From positions 1 to 15,592 of the forward strand of contig CAISZB010000392.1 of NCBI GenBank assembly GCA_903889845.1: 15,592 nucleotides of DNA, written 5' to 3'. The translations under genes were made by a program, and so were the position numbers. The notes below the pieces were generated by a model. That model worked only from the letters and a program-made list of their open reading frames with translations. It did no database searches and was not told the DNA's origin. Shown here one piece after another: positions 1 to 6,494 of this stretch. Numbering within the stretch: position 1 is the first letter of the stretch; the number at the start of each line of letters is the position of its first letter. Source of the stretch: an uncultured Verrucomicrobium sp. GTDB lineage: Bacteria > Verrucomicrobiota > Verrucomicrobiia > Methylacidiphilales > GAS474.

Positions 1-343
1 GGGCGGCGGGCGGGGTCGGCGCGCCCGGGGCGGCCGGCGCCGGCGCCTTGGGGGCGGGAGTGAGGCCGGGGGGCAGGGGCTTCGGGGCCGGGATGCCTGC
101 CGTCGGCGCGGGCGCGGCGGCGGGGACGGGAATGGGGGCGGTCCCGGCCTTGGCGACCGGTTTGGGAGCCGCCGCGGGAACGGTGACGCCCTCGATCTTC
201 GACACTGCGATCCACTCGTTCAGGCCTTCGTGCCAGGCCGGGGTCGTCGGCTTCAGCTTCCCGGAAGCGATCTGGGAGCTGAGTTCTTCAGGGGTAAAGG
301 GACCGGCGTGCTTTTGGCCTTTTTGGGCGACGTAGATATTCAT
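1..343 (-). CDS. GYF_2 (DUF4339) domain protein, N-terminal part, runs off the window
   Basis: The start codon is ATG read from 343-341, and the frame stays open to the left edge, giving about 114 residues. Residues 1-50 match the GYF_2/DUF4339 pattern: a short MNIYVAQ strand, GPF at 14-16, an SGKLKPTTPAW segment ending at W37, then HEGLNEW with W44. In known proteins this small domain is usually fused to other modules, often membrane segments, and is thought to bind peptides or proteins. After residue 55 the chain becomes a low-complexity Ala/Pro tail rich in PAP and PAA, probably a flexible linker to a domain outside the window. The gene lies on the same strand as metR with 149 bp between them. 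That gap has a weak terminator-like feature: GGAG and CTCC followed by seven T on the minus strand near 390-420. I see no convincing Shine-Dalgarno sequence. The domain call is firm; the function is unknown. Confidence 0.8.
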   Translation of the reverse strand, partial: MNIYVAQKGQKHAGPFTPEELSSQIASGKLKPTTPAWHEGLNEWIAVSKIEGVTVPAAAPKPVAKAGTAPIPVPAAAPAPTAGIPAPKPLPPGLTPAPKAPAPAAPGAPTPPAA

Positions 344-492
344 GAACTTCGTAGGGTTCGATTCCGGCGATTCCTGCAATTAAAACAGTAAAAAAAGGAG
401 TCGTAAACAAGCAACTGCTCCGAATTCGAGCGAAATGCCGCAAGGGGGGAGCGATGGGCCGCCCCACCGGGGGGGAGTCGCAAGCCGCTCCT

Positions 493-1410
493 CTACAACG
501 CCTCGATCCCCTTCAACGTCGCAAAACTGATCTCCCGGACGATCCTCAGGAACTCCTGCATGTAGGCGAGGGAGGCGGCCTCCGTCGTCGTCGCCGCGTA
601 GAGGCGGCTGTGGAGGCCGTGTTTCCCGACCGGCTTCGGGACGACGTATTTCCGGTCGAGGTAACTCTGGATCGTCCACCCCGGCAACGCGGCGACGCCC
701 CGGCCGCTGGCGACCAATTGCAGGATCGCCACCGTCAGCATCGTCGTCCGCCGGACGGGGTTCACCTTCGCCGGGAGGAGGACGTCGCGGACGAGGTCGA
801 GGCGGTCGTCGGGGATCGGGTAGGTGACCAGCGTCTCGTCCTTGAAGTCGCGCGCGGTGAGGTAGGGCTTCCGCGTGAGGGGGTGATGCTTCCCCAGGAG
901 GGCCAGCATCTCGTAGCCGAAGAGGGGGTGGAAGGCGACGCCGTCGCGCTTCTGCGCGTGGGAGACGATGACGAGGTCGGCCTGGTCGGCAGCGTGCGAG
1001 AGGAGGCCGACCGGATCGGCGTGGAAGCCGGAGACGAGGTCGAGCTCGACCTGCGGCCAGTGTTCCCGGAAGGCGTCCATCGACGGCATCAGCCAGTCGA
1101 AGCACGAGTGGCACTCGACGGCGATCCGCAGCCGCCCCGCCTGGCCCTGCGCGATCCGGGCCAGATCCCGATCCCCGTCGCGAACGCGCCGCGCGACGTC
1201 GTAGGCCAGCTCGACCAGGAGCCGCCCCGCCGCCGTCAGCCGGAGGGGATCGCTCTTCCGCTCGAAGACTTCGACGCCGTAGTGGGACTCCAGCGCGCGG
1301 ACCTGGTGGGAGGCCGCGGGCTGGGAGAGGTGGACCCGCTTCGCGGCCTTGGAGAGGTTCCCGGTCTCGGCCAGGGCGATCAGCGTGTGGCAGTGGCGCA
1401 GTTCGATCAT
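493..1410 (-). CDS. metR: LysR-family activator of methionine biosynthesis, MetR
   Basis: A 305-residue protein of normal LysR length. The N-terminal winged HTH spans about residues 3-60, with the recognition region around SKAAKRVHLSQPAASHQVRALE (20-41). The effector domain begins near residue 92 with RLRIAVECHSCFDWL, which corresponds closely to the E. coli MetR segment RLRIAIECHSCIQWL; the VECHSC motif is at 98-103. Other MetR-like stretches include LVASGRGVAALPGW. In enterobacteria MetR uses homocysteine as coactivator to switch on metE and other methionine genes and represses itself. The divergent placement against metE, 78 bp apart, supports the same role here. The start gives MIELRHCHTL, aligning with MIEVKHLKTL of E. 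coli. The stop is followed by the GYF-domain gene on the same strand, with no sign of a functional link. Confidence 0.93.
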   Translation of the reverse strand: MIELRHCHTLIALAETGNLSKAAKRVHLSQPAASHQVRALESHYGVEVFERKSDPLRLTAAGRLLVELAYDVARRVRDGDRDLARIAQGQAGRLRIAVECHSCFDWLMPSMDAFREHWPQVELDLVSGFHADPVGLLSHAADQADLVIVSHAQKRDGVAFHPLFGYEMLALLGKHHPLTRKPYLTARDFKDETLVTYPIPDDRLDLVRDVLLPAKVNPVRRTTMLTVAILQLVASGRGVAALPGWTIQSYLDRKYVVPKPVGKHGLHSRLYAATTTEAASLAYMQEFLRIVREISFATLKGIEAL

Positions 1411-1417
1411 GCCGCCA

Positions 1418-1446
1418 TTCCATCATAAATAATTTGAATGATGAAA
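1418..1446. promoter_or_regulatory. Candidate MetR operator between metR and metE
   Basis: The gap holds CATCAT (1421-1426) and ATGATG (1438-1443) as a perfect 6-bp dyad with an 11-bp spacer. Allowing one mismatch the arms extend to nine bases (1418-1426 and 1438-1446). This fits the spacing of LysR-type sites (T-N11-A) and lies 7 bp upstream of the metR start and 42 bp upstream of metE, where an autorepressor and activator site is expected. The core is AT-rich in an otherwise GC-rich region. It does not match the enterobacterial MetR consensus TGAA-N5-TTCA exactly; only half of that (TGAA at 1435-1438) is present. Confidence 0.5.
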
Positions 1447-1488
1447 GAAAAAAGGCTGCGTTAGGAGAATGATCCCGCCTGAGGCACG

Positions 1489-3840
1489 ATGGAGGGCATG
1501 AGCCCTTTCCATCGTCTCCCCGTCCACTCCCTCGGCCATCCCCGGATCGGGGCGCGGCGGGAACTCAAGAAAGCCGTCGAAGCCTATTGGTCGGGAAAGA
1601 TTCCCCTGCCCGAACTGGAAGCGGCGGGCCGCGCCCTCCGCGCCGCGCACTGGCAGACCCAGCGCGACGCGGGCCTCGACCTCGTCCCGGTCGGCGACTT
1701 CTCCTTCTACGATGCGATGCTCGACCTCTCCTGCCTCGTCGGGAATGTCCCGCCCCGGTTCGGGAAGGTCGAGGGGAACGTCGGCCTCGATACGGTCTTC
1801 GTGATGGCCCGTGGGGCGCGCGGAGAAAACGCTACCCTGTGCGGGTGCGGCCACGACCCTGCCCCGGCCCACGCCTGCGAGATGACGAAGTGGTTCGACA
1901 CGAACTACCACTACATCGTCCCGGAGTTCCATTCCGGCACCCGCTTCCGCCTCGCCTCGGAGAAGCTCTTTGCCGAATTCGATGAGGCGAAGGCCCTCGG
2001 CCTCCCCGGGAAGCCGGTCCTCGTCGGGCCGGTCACCTACCTCTCCCTCGGAAAGGTCCACGATCCCGCCCGGCCCGGCTTCGATCCCTTCACCCTCCTG
2101 GAGAACCTCGTCGCCGTCTACGAGGAGGTCCTCCGCCGCCTCGCGCGGCAGGGCGCGACATGGATCGAGCTCGACGAGCCGGTCCTGGCCCTCGACCTCT
2201 CGGCGACGCAGCACGCGGCGCTCCGCACCGCCTATACCCGCCTGGCCGATGTGGCGAAGGAAACCGGCCTCCGCCTCCTCGTCGCCACCTATTTCGGCCC
2301 GCTGCGGGACAACCTGGACACCTTCCTTTCGCTGCCCGTCGATGCCCTCCACTACGACGCCGTTCGCGGTGGATCGGAGGTCGAGACGCTCCTCGCCCGC
2401 TTTCCCAAGGGGAAGATCCTCTCCCTCGGCGTCGTCGATGGGCGGAACATCTGGAAAAACGACTTCGACGCCTCGCTCGCCCTCCTGCGGCGGGCCTGGG
2501 CGGCGGTCGGGGAGGGGAACCTGTGGCTGGCCCCTTCCTGTTCGCTGCTGCATAGCCCGGTGACGTTGCAGAACGAGCCCGCCCTCGATGCGGAATTGAA
2601 AAACTGGCTCGCCTTCGCCGGGGAGAAGCTGGAAGAGCTGGCCGCGCTCCGCGCCTTCCTGCTGGGTCAGGGCGATCCCGCCGCGTTGGAGGCGAACCGC
2701 GCCGCCCACGCCGCGCGCCGCGCCAGCCCGCGCATCCACAACGCCGCCGTCGCCCGCCGCCTCGCCGGGGTCGGCCCCGGCGATACGCGCCGCGTCTCCG
2801 CCTTCTCCCTCCGGCAACGGCTCCAGCGGGAAAAGCTCGGCCTCCCCGCCTTCCCGACGACGACTATCGGCTCCTTCCCGCAGACCGCCGAGGTCCGCGC
2901 CGCCCGCGCCCGGTGGAAGAAGGGTGACCTTCCCGAGGCCGATTACGAGGCCTTCCTCGAAAAGGAAATCCGGGAGTGCGTCGCCTTCCAGGACGAGATC
3001 GGGATCGACATGCCGGTCCACGGCGAATTCGAGCGGAACGACATGGTCGAATATTTCGGCGAGCAGCTCGACGGCTTCGCCTTCACCGCCAACGGCTGGG
3101 TCCAGAGCTACGGCTCCCGCTGCGTGAAGCCGCCGATCCTCTTCGGCGACGTCCGCCGCCCCCGGCCCATGACCGTCCGCTGGTCGGCCTTCGCGCAAAC
3201 CCTCACGCGCCGCCCGATGAAGGGGATGCTGACCGGCCCGATCACGATCCTCCAATGGAGCTTCGTCCGGGACGACCAGCCCCGCTCCGAGTCGGCCCGC
3301 CAGATCGCCCTCGCCATCCGGGACGAGGTCGTCGACCTCGAACGAATCGGCCTCGCCGCGATCCAGATCGACGAGCCCGCGCTCCGCGAGGGGCTGCCCC
3401 TGCGCCGCGCCGATTGGGCCGCGTATTTGAGCTGGGCCGTCGAGGCCTTCCGCCTCGCCGCCTCCGGCGTCCGGGACGAGACGCAGATCCACACCCACAT
3501 GTGCTATGCGGAATTCAACGACATCATCGGGGCCGTCGCCGACCTCGACGCCGACGTCATCACGATCGAGACCTCCCGCTCGAACATGGAACTCCTCGGT
3601 GCCTTCGCCGATTTCAAATACCCGAACGAGATCGGGCCGGGCGTCTACGACATCCATTCCCCCCGCGTCCCCGACATCGGCGAGATGGAAGCCCTGATGC
3701 GGAAGGCGAAAGCCGTCCTCCCGGCCGAAAACCTCTGGGTCAACCCCGACTGCGGCCTGAAAACCCGCGCCTGGGCCGAGGTGAAACCGGCGTTGCGGAA
3801 TTTGGTGGAGACGGCGCGGAGGCTTAGGGCTACGGCATGA
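1489..3840 (+). CDS. metE: Cobalamin-independent methionine synthase MetE
   Basis: Transfers the methyl group of 5-methyltetrahydropteroyltri-glutamate to homocysteine without B12, in the cytosol. The 783 residues (E. coli 753) hold the N-terminal Meth_synt_1 domain (about 10-345) and the C-terminal catalytic Meth_synt_2 domain (about 455-775). Zinc ligands line up with E. coli H641, C643, E665 and C726: H670 and C672 in IHTHMCYAEFND, E694 in VITIETSRS, and C755 in NPDCGLKTR. Other family signatures are RRELKKAVEAYW, EMTKWFDTNYHY, SCSLLHSP, TTTIGSFPQT and GWVQSYGSRCVKPP. The N-terminal domain carries an extra segment of about 10 residues before EMTKW with C118, C120, H122, H128 and C130, absent from E. 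coli. The start is ambiguous: ATG 1489 has GAGG four bases upstream, and an in-frame ATG at 1498 would remove only three residues. The gene is divergent from metR and overlaps the end of the next, convergent gene by 11 bp. Confidence 0.97.
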   Translation: MEGMSPFHRLPVHSLGHPRIGARRELKKAVEAYWSGKIPLPELEAAGRALRAAHWQTQRDAGLDLVPVGDFSFYDAMLDLSCLVGNVPPRFGKVEGNVGLDTVFVMARGARGENATLCGCGHDPAPAHACEMTKWFDTNYHYIVPEFHSGTRFRLASEKLFAEFDEAKALGLPGKPVLVGPVTYLSLGKVHDPARPGFDPFTLLENLVAVYEEVLRRLARQGATWIELDEPVLALDLSATQHAALRTAYTRLADVAKETGLRLLVATYFGPLRDNLDTFLSLPVDALHYDAVRGGSEVETLLARFPKGKILSLGVVDGRNIWKNDFDASLALLRRAWAAVGEGNLWLAPSCSLLHSPVTLQNEPALDAELKNWLAFAGEKLEELAALRAFLLGQGDPAALEANRAAHAARRASPRIHNAAVARRLAGVGPGDTRRVSAFSLRQRLQREKLGLPAFPTTTIGSFPQTAEVRAARARWKKGDLPEADYEAFLEKEIRECVAFQDEIGIDMPVHGEFERNDMVEYFGEQLDGFAFTANGWVQSYGSRCVKPPILFGDVRRPRPMTVRWSAFAQTLTRRPMKGMLTGPITILQWSFVRDDQPRSESARQIALAIRDEVVDLERIGLAAIQIDEPALREGLPLRRADWAAYLSWAVEAFRLAASGVRDETQIHTHMCYAEFNDIIGAVADLDADVITIETSRSNMELLGAFADFKYPNEIGPGVYDIHSPRVPDIGEMEALMRKAKAVLPAENLWVNPDCGLKTRAWAEVKPALRNLVETARRLRATA

Positions 3841-4360
3841 CGGATGTCACGCGGAAGGCGTACGTTCCAGGATCGCCTCCAGCCACCGGCGTCATGGCTG
3901 CCCAGTAGCCTTTTTTGAACGAAAAGGCGGACTTGAAATTCGAAATGGGAAAGGCCTCATCGACCGGCTTTGTCCGGTCCGTAGTGGGTTTGCCCAGCAG
4001 CACATTGGAGTCGCTCGCTTCCAAAGCGAGGTGAACGACATCCCCTTTCTCGGGAGTGACAGTGGCCGTCAAGACGAGGCGACGGTCCAGATCGTCCGGC
4101 GTTGTTCCTGCGATCCCGGCCTCGACTTCCAGAGGAGGAAAAACGTCTTTCGCCACCTTGGGATCGACCAGACGGTCGGTGATCGGCGAGTCATGTTCGG
4201 GAGAAAATACGCCGTTAGTGATCGGCTTGTCGGTTACGAAGCCCTCGTTGGGGAAAACGATGGCTTGCCGGAAATAAACCACCTCCACCCGAAACCGCTC
4301 CGCCGCCTCCCCGAGGACGAGAGGAAGAACGAGGAAAGCCACAAAGAGGAGGTACTTCAC
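3830..4360 (-). CDS. Small exported protein of unknown function
   Basis: About 176 residues if it starts at GTG 4360-4358, where the chain opens with VKYLLFVAFLVLPLVLGEAAERF, a typical signal peptide with a likely cut near GEA or EAA. The mature part is about 157 residues, without further membrane segments, lipobox or Cys pair. It contains RFRVEVVYFRQAIVFP, which looks like a beta strand pair, then TDRLVDPKVAKDVFPPLEVEAG and SAFSFKKGYWAAM. I do not recognise the family. The frame is open further upstream to 4474, but that extension simply translates the REP-like palindrome and hairpin of the RAYT element, so those starts are unlikely; ATG 4405-4403 is the next best alternative. Base composition is visibly less GC-rich than metE or birA, which hints at a different history. 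Its stop lies inside the 3' end of metE. Confidence 0.6.
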   Translation of the reverse strand: MKYLLFVAFLVLPLVLGEAAERFRVEVVYFRQAIVFPNEGFVTDKPITNGVFSPEHDSPITDRLVDPKVAKDVFPPLEVEAGIAGTTPDDLDRRLVLTATVTPEKGDVVHLALEASDSNVLLGKPTTDRTKPVDEAFPISNFKSAFSFKKGYWAAMTPVAGGDPGTYAFRVTSVMP

Positions 4361-4407
4361 GGAGTGGCAAACTACGCTCTTTTGCGCCACATTGAAAGTC
4401 GGCATTC

Positions 4408-4424
4408 CGATCCCGGAGGGATCG
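4408..4424. repeat. Left outer mini-hairpin of the RAYT element
   Basis: CGATCCC, loop GGA, GGGATCG: a perfect 7-bp stem with a three-base loop. It lies in the 5' region of the small exported-protein gene (3830-4360), upstream of its likely start. Confidence 0.7.
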
Positions 4425-4426
4425 CG

Positions 4427-4470
4427 GCCATTAGCCGGTGGTTGAGGGGCGTGAGCCCCGACACCACCGG
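4427..4470. repeat. Left 44-bp inverted repeat with REP-like palindrome
   Basis: It is the exact reverse complement of 5022-5065. Inside it, 4435-4470 folds as CCGGTGGT and ACCACCGG (8-bp stem), a 3x3 internal loop (TGA against GAC), GGGGC and GCCCC (5-bp stem) and a GTGA tetraloop. An ATTAG tract precedes the foot of the stem, in the position where REPs carry a conserved tetranucleotide for the transposase. Confidence 0.85.
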
Positions 4471-4491
4471 ACACCGCGCGGATGAAGGATT

Positions 4492-4508
4492 CGACCCTGG
4501 AAGGGTCG
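4492..4508. repeat. Left inner mini-hairpin of the RAYT element
   Basis: CGACCCT, loop GGA, AGGGTCG, ending 10 bases beyond the transposase stop codon. It mirrors the hairpin at 4983-4999 read on the other strand, with a T-A pair swapped for C-G in the stem, which suggests that the structure and not just the sequence is kept. Confidence 0.7.
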
Positions 4509-4518
4509 CAGACGGCGG

Positions 4519-4965
4519 CTAATCGAGATAGCGGGGATCATACGGCACCCCTGCCTTGTCGAGGAGGGCAATCCATTCTTCGCGAAACGATTTCGTGCGG
4601 TGATGCTCCTGCTGTCGGGCGATGTAGCGCCGCACTCCGGCTCGGGCCGAGGCTCCGACGGTGAAGGCGGCATAGCCTTCCTGCCAGGCGAAGGACGAAA
4701 GACCGACCTCCTCCCGCACCCAGCGGGAAGAGGCTTTCTTGAGTTCCCGAACGATATCGGAGAGCCGCTGAACGGCATTCAGTCCGACAAGGAGGTGGAC
4801 ATGGTCCGTCACCCCGCCCACGCCTTGGGTCACCCCTCCTAGGCCCTCCACGGTTCCTCCCATATAGTCATGAAGGCGTCCACGCCACGATTCGGCCAAG
4901 ACCGGTTCCCGATTCCTCGTTCCGAAGACCAAATGATAGTGGAGGCTCAAATGAGTCGAAGCCAT
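4519..4965 (-). CDS. REP-associated tyrosine transposase (IS200-like TnpA, Y1 HUH family)
   Basis: A complete 148-residue Y1 transposase, the usual length. The HUH metal-binding pair is H55-V-H57 in TDHVHLLVG, and the nucleophile is most likely Y114 in GVRRYIARQQEHH, on the helix typical of TnpA. Other family markers are the N-terminal LHYHLVFGT strand, RELKKASSRWV (73-83), FAWQEGYAAFTV (92-103) and the KSFREE segment near the C-terminus. Enzymes of this group cut single-stranded DNA at REP hairpins through a 5'-phosphotyrosine link and are often kept as single chromosomal genes, not as active insertion sequences. The start ATG 4965-4963 has only a weak ribosome binding site. No frameshift or missing catalytic residue is visible, so the gene looks functional. 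It is not accompanied by a tnpB gene. Confidence 0.93.
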   Translation of the reverse strand: MASTHLSLHYHLVFGTRNREPVLAESWRGRLHDYMGGTVEGLGGVTQGVGGVTDHVHLLVGLNAVQRLSDIVRELKKASSRWVREEVGLSSFAWQEGYAAFTVGASARAGVRRYIARQQEHHRTKSFREEWIALLDKAGVPYDPRYLD

Positions 4966-4982
4966 ATCCCGAAGCTATTCTG

Positions 4983-4999
4983 CGACCCCTCCGGGGTCG
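4983..4999. repeat. Right inner mini-hairpin of the RAYT element
   Basis: CGACCCC, loop TCC, GGGGTCG, 17 bases upstream of the transposase start. On the minus strand its loop reads GGA, matching the left inner hairpin in inverted orientation. Confidence 0.7.
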
Positions 5000-5021
5000 A
5001 ATCCCGTTTTATGGCTTTAAA

Positions 5022-5065
5022 CCGGTGGTGTCGGGGCTCACGCCCCTCAACCACCGGCTAATGGC
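5022..5065. repeat. Right 44-bp inverted repeat with REP-like palindrome
   Basis: Perfect reverse complement of 4427-4470. The palindrome occupies 5022-5057 with stems 5022-5029/5050-5057 and 5033-5037/5042-5046. The identity of the two copies over all 44 bases shows either recent formation or maintenance by recombination or selection. Confidence 0.85.
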
Positions 5066-5066
5066 T

Positions 5067-5086
5067 GGCACCCCTTCCGGGGTGCC
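5067..5086. repeat. Right outer mini-hairpin of the RAYT element
   Basis: GGCACCCC, loop TTCC, GGGGTGCC: a perfect 8-bp stem with a tetraloop. It is less like the left outer hairpin than the inner pair are like each other, but keeps the CC-GGA-GG core on the minus strand. It lies about 70 bases upstream of birA. Confidence 0.65.
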
Positions 5087-5154
5087 TCCCATGCCCCATC
5101 TTTTGGAGACGGAGATTGTACGCACCCGAAAATAGGGCTACAACTCTTCCCGGA

Positions 5155-6165
5155 ATGTCCGCCGCCTCCCCGAACCTCGACGCCGAAATCCTCCGCGCGC
5201 TCCTTGCCGACCGCGCGACGCCCCTTTCCGGGGAACTCCTCGCGGAGCGCCTTGGCGTCAGCCGGACGGCGGTCTGGAAGCGGATCGCCCTTCTTCAGGA
5301 GCTGGGCTACCCCATCGTCTCCCTCCCCCACCAGGGATACCGGATGGAAGAGGCGCTCCCCGACCTCCTCGTCGCCGACGAATTGGAGGCGCGCCTCGCC
5401 CGACCCAGTAAGTATGGAAAGGAGGGCATCGCGTGGCGCGCCGTCGTCTTCCGCGAGACCCAATCGACGAACGACCTGGCCCTGCGCGAGGCGCAGGGGG
5501 GCGCGGCGGCGGGCCTCGTCGTCGTCGCGGAGCGGCAGACGAAGGGGCGCGGCAGGCAGGGGCGGAAGTGGCATTCCCGCAGCGGGGAGGGGCTCTGGTT
5601 CTCGCTGGTGCTGCGGCCCCGCTGGCCGCTGGGCCACGTGGCGCGGCTGACGATCGTCGCCGCCCTCGCGGCGGCGGAGGCGATCGAGTCGCTCCTCCCG
5701 CCCACGGCAGGAAAGATCGGGATCAAGTGGCCAAACGACCTCTTCCACGACGGGAAAAAGCTGGGCGGCATCCTGACCGAGATCCAGGCCGACGCCGAGG
5801 CCATCGCCTTCGCCGTCGTCGGCATCGGGATCAACTGCCGCCAGACGCGCTCCGATTTCTCCGACGACATCGCCGGAATCGCCACCTCGCTGAAGCTGAT
5901 CGCCGGGGACGCCGCGCCCCGCCGGGCCGAACTCCTCGCCGCGCTCCTCCCCCGGTTGGAGGCGCGGCTCCGCGATCCGTTCGAGGACGTGCGCGAAGCG
6001 TGGGCGGCACGGTGCTTCTCGCTGGGCCGGATGGTCTCCGTCCGGACGCCGAGCGGAACGATCCAGGGCCACGCCGTCGGCCTCGACGAAGGCGGTGCTC
6101 TCCTCCTCCGCCGCGAGGGCGGAGGCGTCGTCGAAGCCGTGACCGCCGGCGACGTTTTGATTTAG
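5155..6165 (+). CDS. birA: Bifunctional biotin-[acetyl-CoA carboxylase] ligase / biotin operon repressor BirA
   Basis: Activates biotin with ATP and transfers it to the lysine of the biotin carboxyl carrier protein. About 336 residues from ATG 5155. The N-terminal HTH_11 domain (about 7-65) contains LSGELLAERLGVSRTAVWKRIALLQELG and ends in HQGYRM, so this is the two-function class able to bind DNA. The ligase domain shows STNDLA, the biotinyl-AMP loop GRGRQGRKW at 131-139, KWPNDLF with the catalytic lysine region, GGILTE and VGIGINC, followed by the small C-terminal SH3-like domain (SLGRMVSVRTPSGTIQGHAVGLDEGG). A TTG start at 5116 would add 13 residues without family support. No bio genes are in the window, so its operator target is elsewhere. 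Its stop overlaps the convergent small gene at 6162 by 4 bp. Confidence 0.95.
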   Translation: MSAASPNLDAEILRALLADRATPLSGELLAERLGVSRTAVWKRIALLQELGYPIVSLPHQGYRMEEALPDLLVADELEARLARPSKYGKEGIAWRAVVFRETQSTNDLALREAQGGAAAGLVVVAERQTKGRGRQGRKWHSRSGEGLWFSLVLRPRWPLGHVARLTIVAALAAAEAIESLLPPTAGKIGIKWPNDLFHDGKKLGGILTEIQADAEAIAFAVVGIGINCRQTRSDFSDDIAGIATSLKLIAGDAAPRRAELLAALLPRLEARLRDPFEDVREAWAARCFSLGRMVSVRTPSGTIQGHAVGLDEGGALLLRREGGGVVEAVTAGDVLI

Positions 6166-6335
6166 CGGATCGCCAGGCTCAGCCAATGCGGCGTCGGCAC
6201 CGCGCTGCGGAGGGAGGCGTGGGTCGTCGAGAGGGTCCAGCACATCGCCACGGAGCCGCCCCACAGGAGAATGCAGGCGACCAGGAGCGACAGGTCGAGG
6301 GAGCGGGTGCGGGTCGCATCATGCGGGGCTTTCAT
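6162..6335 (-). CDS. Probable small single-pass membrane protein (57 residues)
   Basis: ATG at 6335-6333 is preceded on the minus strand by AGGA with an 8-base spacer, a good ribosome binding site for this GC-rich region. The product has a basic start (MKAPHDATRTRS), one hydrophobic segment LSLLVACILLWGGSVAMCWTLS (about residues 16-37) and a polar tail ending LAIR. The arrangement of a short charged N-terminus, one helix and a short tail is typical of small inner-membrane proteins. I do not recognise a family. It lies between birA, which converges on it with a 4-bp overlap, and recQ, which diverges. The frame continues far upstream, but that part is antisense to recQ and has no reason to be coding. 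Moderate confidence that it is real. Confidence 0.5.
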   Translation of the reverse strand: MKAPHDATRTRSLDLSLLVACILLWGGSVAMCWTLSTTHASLRSAVPTPHWLSLAIR

Positions 6336-6468
6336 GAGGTCGATCCTACCGCGAGCCCCGGTCCCCGTCTGTCGGCGGCGTACGGGTTCGGCTGTCGGAT
6401 TTGTCCGACGAAGGAAACCTGTAAAAACTCCGGCCCCCTTCCCCCCCCTTTCATCCTTGTACCTCCCT

Positions 6469-6492
6469 CCCCTCTCTGGAAAGGTAGAGGGG
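6469..6492 (+). promoter_or_regulatory. Hairpin covering the recQ ribosome binding site
   Basis: CCCCTCT (6469-6475) pairs perfectly with AGAGGGG (6486-6492) across a 10-base loop. The right arm is the purine-rich ribosome binding site two bases before the GTG start of recQ. In the mRNA the stem would hide the site and lower translation. Confidence 0.4.
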
Positions 6493-6494
6493 CC

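Larger units (their letters stand above)
4408..5086 (-). mobile_element. RAYT/REP element: transposase gene between symmetrical palindromes
   Basis: The order is mini-hairpin (4408-4424), REP-like palindrome (4435-4470), mini-hairpin (4492-4508), transposase gene (4519-4965), mini-hairpin (4983-4999), REP-like palindrome (5022-5057), mini-hairpin (5067-5086). The two halves mirror each other, with matching spacings (10 and 9 bases outside, 21 and 22 inside). The palindromes sit in a perfect 44-bp inverted repeat. REP-associated tyrosine transposases are single-copy Y1 enzymes that bind and cut REP hairpins scattered through a genome; the gene is usually bracketed by REPs in this way. I see no target-site duplication, as expected for this enzyme class. 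The exact outer boundaries are inferred from the hairpins. Confidence 0.8.

Noticed and set aside
1469..1501. Eleven-codon open frame (MIPPEARWRA) whose stop overlaps the second possible metE start as ATGA, a possible leader peptide.
   Set aside because: The AGGAG upstream is only one base from its ATG, it has no run of Met codons, and no attenuator stems follow. Most likely chance.
1423..3657. 744-codon open frame antisense to metE.
   Set aside because: Produced by the GC-rich third positions of metE; low-complexity Gly/Asp/Glu/Arg composition and no recognisable domain.
5433..6494. Upstream extension of the recQ frame through birA, giving a 974-codon frame.
   Set aside because: The extra part is Arg/Pro/Gly-rich and out of frame with birA; RecQ homology begins just after GTG 6495.
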